Shown here: positions 22,716-36,000 of the stretch, in pieces | How positions within the stretch are numbered: the stretch's first letter is position 1 | Layout: every line of letters starts with the position of its first letter | Assembly: GCF_026151205.1 (NCBI RefSeq) | Contig: NC_087074.1 | Span: forward strand, 10,697,226-10,761,225 | Length of the DNA: 64,000 nucleotides | Source: Bolinopsis microptera | Taxonomy: Eukaryota; Ctenophora; Tentaculata; Lobata; Bolinopsidae | Reading direction: 5' to 3' | The notes under the pieces: generated by a model | The model's database searches: none | The model's input: the letters and a program-made list of their open reading frames with translations, nothing else | What the model was told of the DNA's origin: nothing | Position numbers and translations under genes: made by a program

Positions 22716-23894
22716 GATACATTACTATAAAATATGTTATAAAGTAATAGTATTACATGACATATTAAGTCTTAACGCAGTAACAAACCATAACGCACTT
22801 TAACGAACCAACTATGCCTTTATAACTATTGGTCGCTCAGGATCACGGAGCACATGGCTGCCCATCATTCAGAATAAATTTAATTCAGTTTTATTATGAT
22901 TGTTTAGTGTTGTTGGTTACCTACTTTGTGTTTATTTCATTTAAAGTTGCAAATTAACATATTGCAACAAACATTTCTCGCTGAAAATTGTGTTAGTATC
23001 CAGGTTTGATCAGTTAAGGTGACGATTGACTCGATCTAGGTCATGAGTAGAACCGAAGGGTTAAAATATATATAATGTTGCTGGTTGCTTGTATTAACTG
23101 TAAAACATCAATTTTGAGGAATAGGGAAGTGTTTGTAGGTTCTTCTTAGTTATATCGATTTCTCGTGACATTTTAGGTTAGGAACAGACATCAAAATTAG
23201 TTAAGGCAAGAAATGGCACTTTTATAGGTTCAAATATTTGATAATAGCTGCTGGAGACAAACAAGAAGGAAAAAACCGGATCAAAATCTGACCTTGCGTT
23301 CCTGAGATATCGCGATATCACTTTTTATGAAAATTATGGACTTAGAATTTAGAGTTTACATTTGCTGACCGAAATAACAAAAAATCTTGCAGTTTAATAA
23401 AATATTAACCTCAATGTTATTAACCTCAATGTTATATAGTTATTTTTCTGAAAACCAGTTAACCTCATTTATAAAAAAAAGTTAAGCAGCTACAAATATG
23501 TGAATGGCAGCAATGTTGTAGTCATCAACAAATCAATCCATTTAGTGAATAATATTTTTGTCGAATTTGTTGACCCCTTACCTTAATAACAAGGTTGACT
23601 TCTCGGTTATTTTCAAGCTTTGTTCAGAAAATAAATCTAAACTTCCAAAGGGGTACAAGGAGGGCCAGGGTACTGGGTAGCAGGAGTTACAAGTGTTACA
23701 AGGAGGGCCAGGGTACTGGGTAGCAGGAGTTACAAGCGTTACAAGTGTTCGAAAATACAAAATGTGCATCACCTCTGTCTTGTGCAGAACAGAACTTACC
23801 CTTAAAAGTAAACAAATGTGCCTCATCTCCCCACGAGAATCCGCATCTATAAATAATTGTATTAGTTTATATTATTATCTCTCAATAATTTTCC
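22716..23894. other. Upstream region of the transporter gene
   Basis: No gene was recognised. A 43-bp unit (ACAAGGAGGGCCAGGGTACT...) is directly duplicated at about 23654–23740. Its minus-strand reading is low complexity. Near 23820–23850 is a half copy of the inverted-repeat element found at 45194–45331. Confidence 0.45.
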
Positions 23895-23948
23895 ATGACA
23901 ATATTCTACAACTACTTAAACAAGACACAATTCTCCCTTAGGGCTATC

Positions 23949-24088
23949 ATGATTTACTCTCCTCGCTACCTGGTTGAACCAGTGATGCTATTCTTCATGT
24001 ACACTTACATCATGCAGCTCATATTCTATTCCGGTATCTTCCAAGCTGACGTTTGGTATGAACAAACCAAAAACCAGTCCCTTGTCAG
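23949..24088 (+). CDS. Transporter exon 1 (TM1)
   Basis: It encodes the N-terminus and first membrane segment (VMLFFMYTYIMQLIFYSGIF). It ends CTTGTCAG before GTTTAA, in phase 2. Confidence 0.7.
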
Positions 24089-27000
24089 GTTTAACACTGT
24101 TTTTTGCATTGTAAAGTTTTCACTTTTCATCGCTAATATTCTTTACTTTACTTTACTTTTATTTTCGTTCTGTATATTGTGTATATTGTATGTATTGTGC
24201 TGCTAATTACCACTGCTAATTACCACTGCCCATTCAGACACTGTCTTTACCACAAATCAGAAGATATCTGTCAGAACCTATCAGAGAATGGCACGCAAGA
24301 GTTCAGTACCTTCAACATGTACATTAGCATAGAGTCCAGCCTGGTGGGGATAGTAGTGAACCTACTAGTGGGGTACATTGCAGACAGGGTTGCCAGGACT
24401 ACTATCCTCAGAGTCACCGTCTTCACCTCTATATTCAGCTCTGCAGGTAAGGGGATATTATGTTTTTAGTAGTTATACAATTATGTATTGTGTACTATTA
24501 TTTATTTACTCTGATAATGTAACACAATATTAACCTTAATATTCAGCTCTGCGGGTAAGGGGATATGTTTTAAATAAGTGTGTATTTAGTGTGTACTTAT
24601 ACTCTAATAATGCAACAATGTTTACCTCTGCATCTGTATTCAGCTTAATATTCAGGGGCCGTGGAGACTACTGACAGTTATCTAGTTTATGGAACGGTAT
24701 TTAGTTTATAGAATGGTATCTAGTTTATGGAATGGTATCTAGTTTATAGAACGGTATCTAGTTTATAGAATGGTATCTAGTTTATGGAATGGTATCTAGT
24801 TTATGGAATGGTATCTAGATTATAGAATGGTATCTAGATTATAGAATGGTAATTAGTTTATAGAATGGTATCTAGATTATAGAATGGTATCTTGTTTATA
24901 GAATGGTATCTAGTTTATAGAATGGTATCTAGTTTATAGAATGGTATCTAGTTTATGAAATGGTATCTAGATTATAGAATGGTAATTAGTTTATAGAATG
25001 GTATCTAAATTATAGAATGGTATCTTGTTTATGGAATGGTATCTAGTTTATAGAATGGTATCTAGTTTATAGAATGGTATCTAGTTTATAGAATGGTATC
25101 TAGTTTATAGAATGGTATCTAGTTTATAGAATGGTATCTTGTTTATAGAATGGTATCTAGTTTATAGAATGGTATCTTGTTTATAGAATGGTATCTAGTT
25201 TATCTAGTTTATAGAATGGTATCTAGGTTATAGAATGGTATCTAGATTATAGAATGGTAATTAGTTTATAGAATGGTATCTAGATTATAGAATGGTATCT
25301 AGTTTATAGAATGGTATCTAGTTTATAGAATGGTATCTAGTTTATAGAATGGTATCTAGTTTATGAAATGGTATCTAGATTATAGAATGGTAATTAGTTT
25401 ATAGAATGATATCTAAATTATAGAATGGTATCTTGTTTATGGAATGGTATCTAGTTTATAGAATGGTATCTAGTTTATAGAATGGTATCTAGTTTATAGA
25501 ATGGTATCTAGTTTATAGAATGGTATCTTGTTTATAGAATGGTATCTTGTTTATAGAATGGTATCTAGTTTATAGAATGGTATCTTGTTTATAGAATGGT
25601 ATCTAGTTTATAGAATGGTATCTTGTTTATAGAATGGTATCTAGTTTATAGAATGGTATCTTGTTTATAGAATGGTAATTAGTTTATAGAATGGTAATTA
25701 GTTTATAGAATGGTATCTAGTTTATAGAATGGTATCTTGTTTATGGAATGGTATCTAGTTTATAGAATGGTATCTTGTTTATGGAATGGTATCTAGTTTA
25801 TAGAATGGTATCTTGTTTATGGAATGGTATCTAGTTTATAGAATGGTATCTAGTTTATAGAATGGTATCTAGTTTATAGAATGGTATCTAGTTTATAGAA
25901 TGGTATCTAGTTTATAGAATGGTATCTAGTTTATAGAATGGTATCTTGTTTATAGAATGGTATCTAGTTTATAGAATGGTATCTTGTTTATAGAATGGTA
26001 TCTAGTTTATAGAATGGTATCTTGTTTATAGAATGGTATCTAGTTTATAGAATGGTATCTAGTTTATAGAATGGTATCTAGTTTATAGAATGGTATCTAG
26101 TTTATAGAATGGTATCTAGTTTATAGAATGGTATCTAGTTTATGGAATGGTATCTTGTTTATAGAATGGTATCTAGTTTATCTAGTTTATGGAATGGTAT
26201 CTTGTTTATAGAATGGTATCTAGTTTATCTAGTTTATGGAATGGTATCTTGTTTATAGAATGGTATCTAGTTTATCTAGTTTATGGAATGGTATCTTGTT
26301 TATAGAATGGTATCTAGTTTATCTAGTTTATGGAATGCAGATGCCTGGTGCACTCTTTAAACCCTCCTTGATTTGGTGTGATATTGTAGATGTAATAATA
26401 ATACATTGTACATCCTTTAAGTCACACTGTACACCAATAGTAATTGTACTAAACACGGGTGGGTCTGTGTTGTTTAAAGTACACCGGAAGAGTGTTTTTG
26501 TGTACATTTGAGGAAGTAAATTAGTCGTAGTCATTATATGTTTGATCTAACTGAAAACCGAGTGGTATTTAAAAAGTTAGGGACGACAATAATGACATAG
26601 AGTTGATAATAATATATAATGGCTATTTAGTTGTGACCAAATATATTGGCGACAGTGTATTTCCGGACCTGATGTCCCTTAAATTAAATAATTACTAGTT
26701 TTATGTGTAAACAAGTACAAGTACAAAAAGTATGTACTTATAATACGTTTAATATATTGTACTAATAGGATTACACAATATTGACTACAGTTTCATTACA
26801 GTTCTGCTGGTGAACTCCTTGGTAATGCAGATGCCGAAATATATTTACTACATAGCAGTCTTCATAGCTTACTTTGGTGGAGGATTTGGGGCTTTTATGG
26901 GGTAAGAGACGAGAGTAATCTTCTTATTAATGTTTAGATAAATGTTTATAATCATATTTAATTAGACTAACTTTTAAATTCAGTTCTGTAATTTAAACAA

Positions 27001-30000
27001 ATTAGTTTGATCAATGACAACTCTTAGTAGTGTCCATCTGCAACCTCATGACAAGTTACAAAAGGTACTTAATTACACACACACAGCACTGTACATAACA
27101 CCACTGTAATGGTACAGTACGCGTCTTTTAGTTACCACAAAGCGTGTGTGTGTGTGTGTGTGTACGTGTTAGTTTTCTCTTACAATAATTCAAATTCCTT
27201 ACCTTGAACATGATATCAGTTTTATCTTACAGTTCCTGATATCTGTAGAAATAGTAATAATATAATCCTGTTTGCAAGGCTTCACATCACACGGTCACAA
27301 AGAAACGGTTGCAATTTGAGAAGATAATAATCATAAAATTTGTTCCAAGTTAGGGTTAAAAAGACTGTGGAGATTTTCTAGTGATAATTTGGCCATCACC
27401 ACAGCATCTGTAGATACAGTTCGGTGGGAATTTTTTTCCCTGCTCTTGCCGAAGGCAAAAAGATCGTAGGGAATAAGTAATCGGGTTTGGATATATGAGG
27501 TGGCCCGACGGTCCTACGTTGACGACAAAAGTCTGCTCCTTCGCAATATAGACCACTCCCCTATAATTATGAGTATAGGAAGCGTCTGTTATGCTGCGCG
27601 CAACGCTCGGCATGTGTTAGTTAATTGCAGTATCCAACGCGAATTTCAATTGTCAAACGATGCCGTTCAAATTAAATTAGCCCAAAGTTTGTGCGCGGCG
27701 TACTAAATATTCGATTATCCTGCACGCGCGCAATGACAAATTACGATGAAAATATTGCAACTTTTTAACAACAAAATAATCCAATATCTAATTTTTATTA
27801 ATCGATAAAATTATCTTTTCGTTTAGTTGCAAATGTTAACGGTTTAAGCAGGGAAAATTAATCGTGCGTGGTGTAACCGCGGCGAAATTCTTGTTTTATA
27901 TAGTTCATTCTTATAAAGTTCATTCTTATGAAGTTATAGTTCATTCTTATGAAGCAACTCAAGTATAACTCACTTATTTATCCGTAGTTGATGAATTTAA
28001 ATATGTCGCATCTTGCAAGCATATTAAGATATTACAATCTGTAATGAGAATTCAAGCGTACAGTAATCAAGTTTTAAATTCACAATACTTGATACTGCAA
28101 AAAGTTTAACTGTCCAATAATTCATTATAGTCTGATGTCACTTTATCAAGATCCTTTATATCAGTGTTACAGAGCAGGCATGCTTGACGCTCACTTATAC
28201 TGCTTAGATTTGAGAATCGTTCATTGGACATTAAAGATAGTGAAAAACCAGTTTTGGCAGATAGTAACTTTATCACAACTATTCCAAAAATGTCAAAATC
28301 CACCATAATTTTTTCACCTTCTTAGTTACACGGTCACTAAGGATTAGTGGTTACCTTGGTTACCCTGGTTACCTTGGTTACCTCATGATATAAAAGAGTA
28401 AAAGTTACCTCTCACACCATTCTCATGATTTCTATTTTCAGGATAGAAATATTATCTCTCACACCATTCTCATGATTTCTATTTTCAGGACAGCAATGTT
28501 ACCTCTCACACCATTCTCATGATTTCTATTTTCAGGACAGCAATGTTACCTCTCACACCATTCTCATGATTTCTATTTTCAGGACAGCAATGTTACCTCT
28601 CACACCATTCTCATGATTTCTATTTTCAGGACAGCAATGTTACCTCTCAGACCATTCTCATGATTTCTATTTTCAGGACAGCAATGTTAGCTCTCACACC
28701 ATTCTCATGATTTCTATTTTCAGGACAGCAATGTTACCTCTCACACCATTCTCATGATTTCTATTTTTAGGATGTAGCAATGTTACCTCTCACACCATTC
28801 TCATGATTTCTATTTTCAGGACAGCAATGTTACCTCTCACACCATTCTCATGATTTCTATTTTCAGGACAGCAATGTTACCTCTCACACCATTCTCATGA
28901 TTTATATTTTCAGGACAGCAATGTTACCTCTCACACCATTCTCATGATTTCTATTTTCAGGACAGCAATGTTATCTCTCACACCATTCTCACGATTTCTA
29001 TTTTCAGGACAGAAATATTACCTCTCACACCATTCTCATGATTTATATTTTCAGGACAGCAATGTTACCTCTCACACCATTCTCATGATTTCTATTTTCA
29101 GGACAGCAATGTTACCTCTCACACCATTCTCATGTTTTCTATTTTCAGGACAGAAATATTACCTCTCACACCATTCTCATGATTTCTATTTTCAGGACAG
29201 CAATGTTACCTCTCACACCATTCTCATGATTTCTATTTTCAGGACAGCAATGTTACCACTCACACCATTCTCATGATTTCTATTTTCAGGACAGCAATGT
29301 TACCTCTCACACCATTCTCATGATTTCTATTTTCAGGACAGCAATGTTACCTCTCACACCATTCTCATGATTTCTATTTTCAGGACAGCAATGTTACCTC
29401 TCACACCATTCTCATGTTTTCTATTTTCAGGACAGAAATATTACCTCTCACACCATTCTCATGATTTCTATTTTCAGGACAGCAATGTTACCTCTCACAC
29501 CATTCTCATGATTTATATTTTCAGGACAGCAATGTTACCTCTCACACCATTCTCATGATTTCTATTTTCAGGACAGCAATGTTACCTCTCACACCATTCT
29601 CATGTTTTCTATTTTCAGGACAGAAATATTACCTCTCACACCATTCTCATGATTTCTATTTTCAGGACAGCAATGTTACCTCTCACACCATTCTCATGAT
29701 TTCTATTTTCAGGACAGCAATGTTACCACTCACACCATTCTCATGATTTCTATTTTCAGGACAGCAATGTTACCTCTCACACCATTTTCATGATTTCTAT
29801 TTTCAGGACAGCAATGTTACCTCTCAGACCATTCTCATGATTTCTATTTTCAGGACAGCAATGTTACCTCTCACACCATTCTCATGATTTCTATTTTCAG
29901 GATGTAGCAATGTTACCTCTCACACCATTCTCATGATTTCTATTTTCAGGACAGCAATGTTACCTCTCACACCATTCTCATGATTTCTATTTTCAGGACA

Positions 30001-33000
30001 GCAATGTTACCTCTCACACCATTCTCATGATTTCTATTTTCAGGACAGCAATGTTACCTCTCACACCATTTTCATGATTTCTATTTTCAGGACAGCAATG
30101 TTATCTCTCACACCATTCTCACGATTTCTATTTTCAGGACAGAAATATTACCTCTCACACCATTCTCATGATTTCTATTTTCAGGACAGCAATGTTACCT
30201 CTCACACCATTCTCATGATTAATATTTTCAGGTCAGCAATGTTACCTCTCACAGCATTCTCATGATTTATATTTTCAGGACAGCAATGTTACCTCTCACA
30301 CCATTCTCATGTTTTCTATTTTCAGGACAGCAATGTTACCTCTCACACCATTCTCATGATTTCTATTTTCAGGACAGCAATGTCACCTCTCACACCATTC
30401 TCATGTTTTCTATTTTCAGGACAGCAATGGCGTACATCTCGGATATTGCGGATAAGAACAGCAGGACATCTCGGATTGCAATAGCAGATGGCATGTTGCA
30501 ACTTGGGGCCATGTTTGGTGAGTTGAGCCACTAAACTCATTGCCTTGATAAGACGTTAGTTCCTTATATCGGGAATGTAAGGACATGTCATATCTAGCAA
30601 ACTATTTATAAGTACTAAGTAGGTCAATTAAAAACATCGGAGATACTACGTTATGTAAAGGGCATGTACATTGAGAGATTAAATTTGTTAGATACCTATA
30701 GTACAAGGTCAATCTCATACTGATTGTGAGAATGCACTTTAAAAATTAATGCGGCATTGTTAACTGTGAGGAATAGTTGCTTTATGACAGTAAATTACTT
30801 TATCTCAATCTGATATGAGTGGAAGTTACCAATGAAACACCATACATGCCATGTTATTATATATAATAAAGCTGTACTTTATCAGTAATAAGTATTGAAA
30901 GATAACCTCTTATTGTAGGTACGTTTGTAAGCGGTCTGTTGATGTCCCATGCTACCTGGTACAGCACACCACTACTTTGCGTTTCTGTTAACGTGAGCTT
31001 TATTCATTATTTCCTCTTTTATTTTAGATCCCTGCCGAACCTACCTAAAGTAACCTAAAGTAACCTAAAGTAACCTAAAGTATCCTAAAGTAACCTAAAG
31101 TAAGTAAGTAATTATTATGTATAATTGATGTAGAGGCTTAGATATTTGGTTTTCATAAATTATTGATGTAAAGACGTCAGACAAGTCGTTAAAATTGGTA
31201 CGTGGTTTTTGATAATTCCAATTAGTTCCCCCTGTTCGTCAACTTTTAAATCGAGAAGGAGCTAGGAAATTACTTAGAAATTGGATCAGGTGATTGAGTA
31301 ATTTGATAGGGAACATGGTGGAGAGTGTATAATCTTACTGCCTACTGGTGTTAGGGTAATTCATAAACTAGCTCTATCATGTTTACTCGACTAACCTCTT
31401 AAACATTTAAAACATTTTGATTTATCATAGCACCGAACATCTGGTCACTTGTGAACAATCAAGGACGCTAAACTTTGCAGTCCCGAGTTTCATTTTACAC
31501 GCGACATTTGTTACGGAACACGCGAAGTATTGTTATCTTTTTAATGTTCAAACCAAGCAACAGGGCTTACTTAGCACGCACGCGTTTTTAGCGCGCATTG
31601 CTGATTTATTTCTGGTCTGGCCATACGTTTACGTACCTTTTTGGGTGACACTCTATATTTTCGTCCCTTACATCATTCACTGCTTACATCAATTTTATCT
31701 TTCCACTTTGTGCTTATGCTCCCACAATTCACACCTCCATCACTGGCCACCTCGGTTCTCACACCATGTATATATATTTCTCCTAAGGTTAAAGGTACCG
31801 TTGTCTGACGGTCGCGCTAAATCACTCTACAGTCGATTTTTTATTTTCATCTCTTTTAGTTTCGCATTGGATAAAGCACATGTTATATCCGCGCGTTACG
31901 TGTGATCATATTTAATCCTGATTTCCCAATTACGTTTCTACTACATGCAGCTTTATACTTTGGATTTCAAACTTCGAGTTTTCGTCAACAGTCAATAATT
32001 ATCCATGATTCATCTGCATCAGTGCCACTTGTGTTATACCTTATAGAATTAGAATTAGAATTAGAATTAGAAATTAGAATTAGAAATTAGAATTAGAAAT
32101 TAGAATTAGAAATTAGAATTAGAAATTAGAATTAGAAATTAGAATTAGAAATTAGAAAGATCATTACAAAATTACATGTGCTGAGATTTTAATATAAAGC
32201 AAAACTAAGTATCATTAAACTAGTTTAGGTTAAGCCTGATGGTTTGAGTCCTATTTAAACATATTTTTGATATCGTGTCCATTAGTCAATGATCAATCAG
32301 ATGTTATATGTTATAACATTACGAACTTATTATATCCAGTATCCACGTTTGCGCTAATTGTGTGATCCTAGAGTTGCAAATTTTACATTCGTTTTAATGG
32401 TGTTTCTTTTATATACGAAGAGCATCTATTGTTGTTCCTTAAGCCGGCTGAACCAGCTATTGTAAACGTTTACGGTCTAAAATGCTGCTCACTTTAGAAT
32501 CACTAAGCTTCTTATTTGAATCCTTAATTTCTGACATCATAATTCCTAAATCTAGGCTGCAAAAATGATAGGTTATCGGATTGTGACCTGAGCAGTGAGC
32601 AGCCGAAACTGACATTATTGTTATATTTATAATATAATTATATTGTGTAGTTTATAGAGTATAAATTTATTGTATAACTTGATTTTATTTCTATAGAAGT
32701 GTTTCGACCAGTTAATTTAGTAAACTAACATAATACAGTACGTCTGCAGTTCCGACTGTAATTCGAAATATTCTGTAGGAATCCATATATTTGTTGGTCA
32801 ATATATTAATATGATGTTTGGTTCATTTGAACTTTGCCTTCTAGAATCTTATAGTGTGAATATTATATTATAGATATTTACAGCGAATATTTTAATTATC
32901 AGGTTCAGCAGCATTATGTAAAATATGGGAAAAGTTGATCAATAACCGCCGAATATTAGGTACGCGTACTTATACATGTGTTCAGCTGTGATTCAATAAT

Positions 33001-36000
33001 ATAATTAAACAACAAGTTAACTTAAGAGTTGCAATTTGATTGATGTCAGATATACAATATCATGCGATAGATTATTACAAAACTTCGAAGGCTTTTAACT
33101 TGAATAATAATATCATTTTTAAAGCAAGGTTTTTAATTGAAGGCAAGCATATCGGTTTTTACTGATGTAAGAGGATTTTCGTTCTTAGTTTCTATGATAT
33201 TGTACTGTACATATTTTTACCTCCTTCACCCTCCTAGCTGCATCAAGACTGATTCTTCATCCACACGCCCTCAATTATTGTCACCACCTGGCACTTTATC
33301 ATATATATAAATCACGTCTTCGCCCCATCATCCCCAATTAAAGACGATTACATATGCATATTGTATAATTCTGCTAAATAAAACATGTCGTATTACTTAT
33401 ACAATGTGTAAACCAACTCCCGGTCCTAGGTTATCAATTTATCTCAAATTTTGCTACTTTTCAAAAGTTCAAAGAATCTTTTAATAAGCTTGAACCTCCC
33501 ATAATATCTCTGGACAGTATAATGTATGTGTCCGCTGAACGAATTTCTCTCTCAATTCTCTCTCAAATTTTATATGTGGTCACTGTTCACTCTTTATTAA
33601 CAAAAAGTTTCTACTATCAGCTAATTTAATTTAATTACTATTTGTTTTAGTTGACTATGAAAACCTTCCCCATGGGGAAGGTTTTCATAGACAACAGTTT
33701 GGCTATGGAATAATTGAAATCACCAAATAAAATTAGCCCACGTTAAGATTCACCGTAAATAAGTACAAAAAATGCACATTCCTACACAGTGCACACTATA
33801 ACTGTTGCCAGATAAAACATTCAATGACTTGCTTTAATTACAATCTATGTTGTATAATATAGATGGCTAATGACTACATGTTTCCATGGTAAAATGATCA
33901 TGTTTCCATGGTAACATCCACTCTATATTTACGAAAAATTCCTATTATCAGCTAATTTATTTATAGTTTAAACTTTAATAGTTGGTGACTAAGTTGGATC
34001 CTCCACTCTGTGTTTCAAAACATATTAGCTGTCGACGTTTCGGCAACACGCCTTTGTCGTAGACAGGACGTTACAATAACTTACATAGCTCAATAAAGGT
34101 AATAGATTTGTTTGAACTAATAACAAAAACTATCAAACTATATGATCGACCCACTCATAAGAGCTAAGAAAGATGACCAATATCAGCTAATGTAATGTAA
34201 TCACAACTTGCTTTAATTACAATTCATACATGATGTGCAATGTATAATATAGATAGCTTATGACCACATATGTTTCCATGTATAATCAGTAGTCAATGAC
34301 TAGACAGGGTTATTGAAAATTACATAATAGAATAAAATGGCGTCTGGACTTGGGACCAGCTCATACATAGTACATTTCATTAATGCCCTCTGAAAACCAT
34401 TCTGCTAGCTAAAAAATGATATTGTTAGGTAAAACGTACTGAAAATTAAAATTAAGATTAAAAATTTAAAACAAAAAGAATGACACGTCATGCTCAGAGT
34501 CGGATTTGTGGTTAAGTTTTGTAGTTGGAAAGTGTTTTTAATGTAGAGTGGGATCAGCTCTGAGGATTTATAATTCGCATCATTTAGTCGTTTCAGAACC
34601 TAGAAATAGTGCTCAAAGCTGGTTTTGTGGTTAAGTTTTGTAGTTGGAAAGTGTTTTTAATGACGTGTTTTATAACTCCCGGCATGACTCCCTTAAGAAC
34701 ACTTTCCGCTGTTAATACAAAATAGCATTTACGATAGTTGTTATACCAATCTGCCTTAATAAATTCGTTCATGAATTCATACACTGTAGACTGTATAAGT
34801 GCAGTACATTTGATTAGCAATTTACTGAGCATGCGACTTAATTGTGCCATGATGTTGATAGTTGCCAAATTTCGGGAGTTGGACTTTCCGTACCAAACTG
34901 TACCATGGTACAATATTTGACGAAAGTCGATTATCTCGAGATCTAACTGATAGAATTTTTTAAAACTTTCCAGATATTTCCAGAGCTATAAGACGAATAA
35001 TATATATAATCGTGCAAGTTTGGGCGAATTTCTATGTGCCAAACTAGATATATGACTTCAAACACGACAAAACTGTACCATAATATGGATTGGTCGAAAA
35101 TCGAGTGTTTTAGTGAAAAACTTAGAATATATTTTCGATTTTCTCAAGATCTGACCAATAGATTTTCTTTAAACTTTTTGAACAGTTACATGGTTATATG
35201 GTGGATAATGTGTACGAGTTTGGGAGAAATTCTATGTGCCAAACTTGAGATATGACTTCAAACACAAGAAAATATCTCCAAATTGGCGGTTTCGGCGGGA
35301 CACAGGAATATACCTTACAAGACATTTTTGTGGCGGACCAATTTGCGACGACCGAAATTTTGGCGGTCCGAAAATATGGCGAAATTGAACAAAAACCGTC
35401 ACATATCGGACGTCACAGAAAATAAGGGTATTTTTCATCATTTTGTTTTCTGACACAAAGGAAATTCAAAATTTTCTAAAAATCGGTAAAATCATGTTGA
35501 AACAAAATGAAACTTATAAATCGATTTCTTCATCTTCCTCTAAGGGGTCCGGCTCGAATCTTTCAGTTTCACTTATTGAGTTTGGTATTAAATTGTTTAT
35601 CTTGACTTAGTCTATAAGACGTTTATGTTAGCACATAAATGTAATTTATTGTAAATTTAAAACGTATAACTTGACATTAAATTCATCATGGAATATTGTG
35701 TTTATTTGTCCCACCATCATATCACTAACTTTTCAAGAACAAAATGAATCGATGAAGCCACAATTATTGGAATAAGCTAAAAATAATGCGACGGATTCTA
35801 TTACGACGACCGAAATTTTGGCGGTCCGAAAATATGGCGAAATTTCGGGAAAACCGTCGCATTTCGTACGTTATAAAAATGTCTTGTAAGGTATTTCAAG
35901 ATCTGACTGATCGATTTTCTTTAAACTTTCCAGATAGTTACATGGCTATAAGACGGATAATCCGTGCAAGTTTAGGCGAATTTCTCTGTGCCAAACTTGA

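Noticed and set aside
27356-27706. Overlapping frames on both strands in intron 3
   Set aside because: No family pattern in either, and the flanks show no splice sites in phase with the transporter.
28404-30419. CRISPR-like regular repeats
   Set aside because: The units are contiguous without unique spacers, and this is an animal intron.
28944-30534. Repeated open frames (MISIFRTAMLPLTPFS units) as a repetitive protein
   Set aside because: They are translations of the 47-bp intronic splice-site array; the unit consists of intron end plus exon start.
31417-31905. 162-codon plus-strand frame in intron 5
   Set aside because: No family pattern, odd composition rich in His, Phe and Leu, and no splice or promoter context.
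34593-34913. 106-codon minus-strand frame in intron 5
   Set aside because: No recognisable domain. It overlaps a direct duplication and abuts the foldback element.
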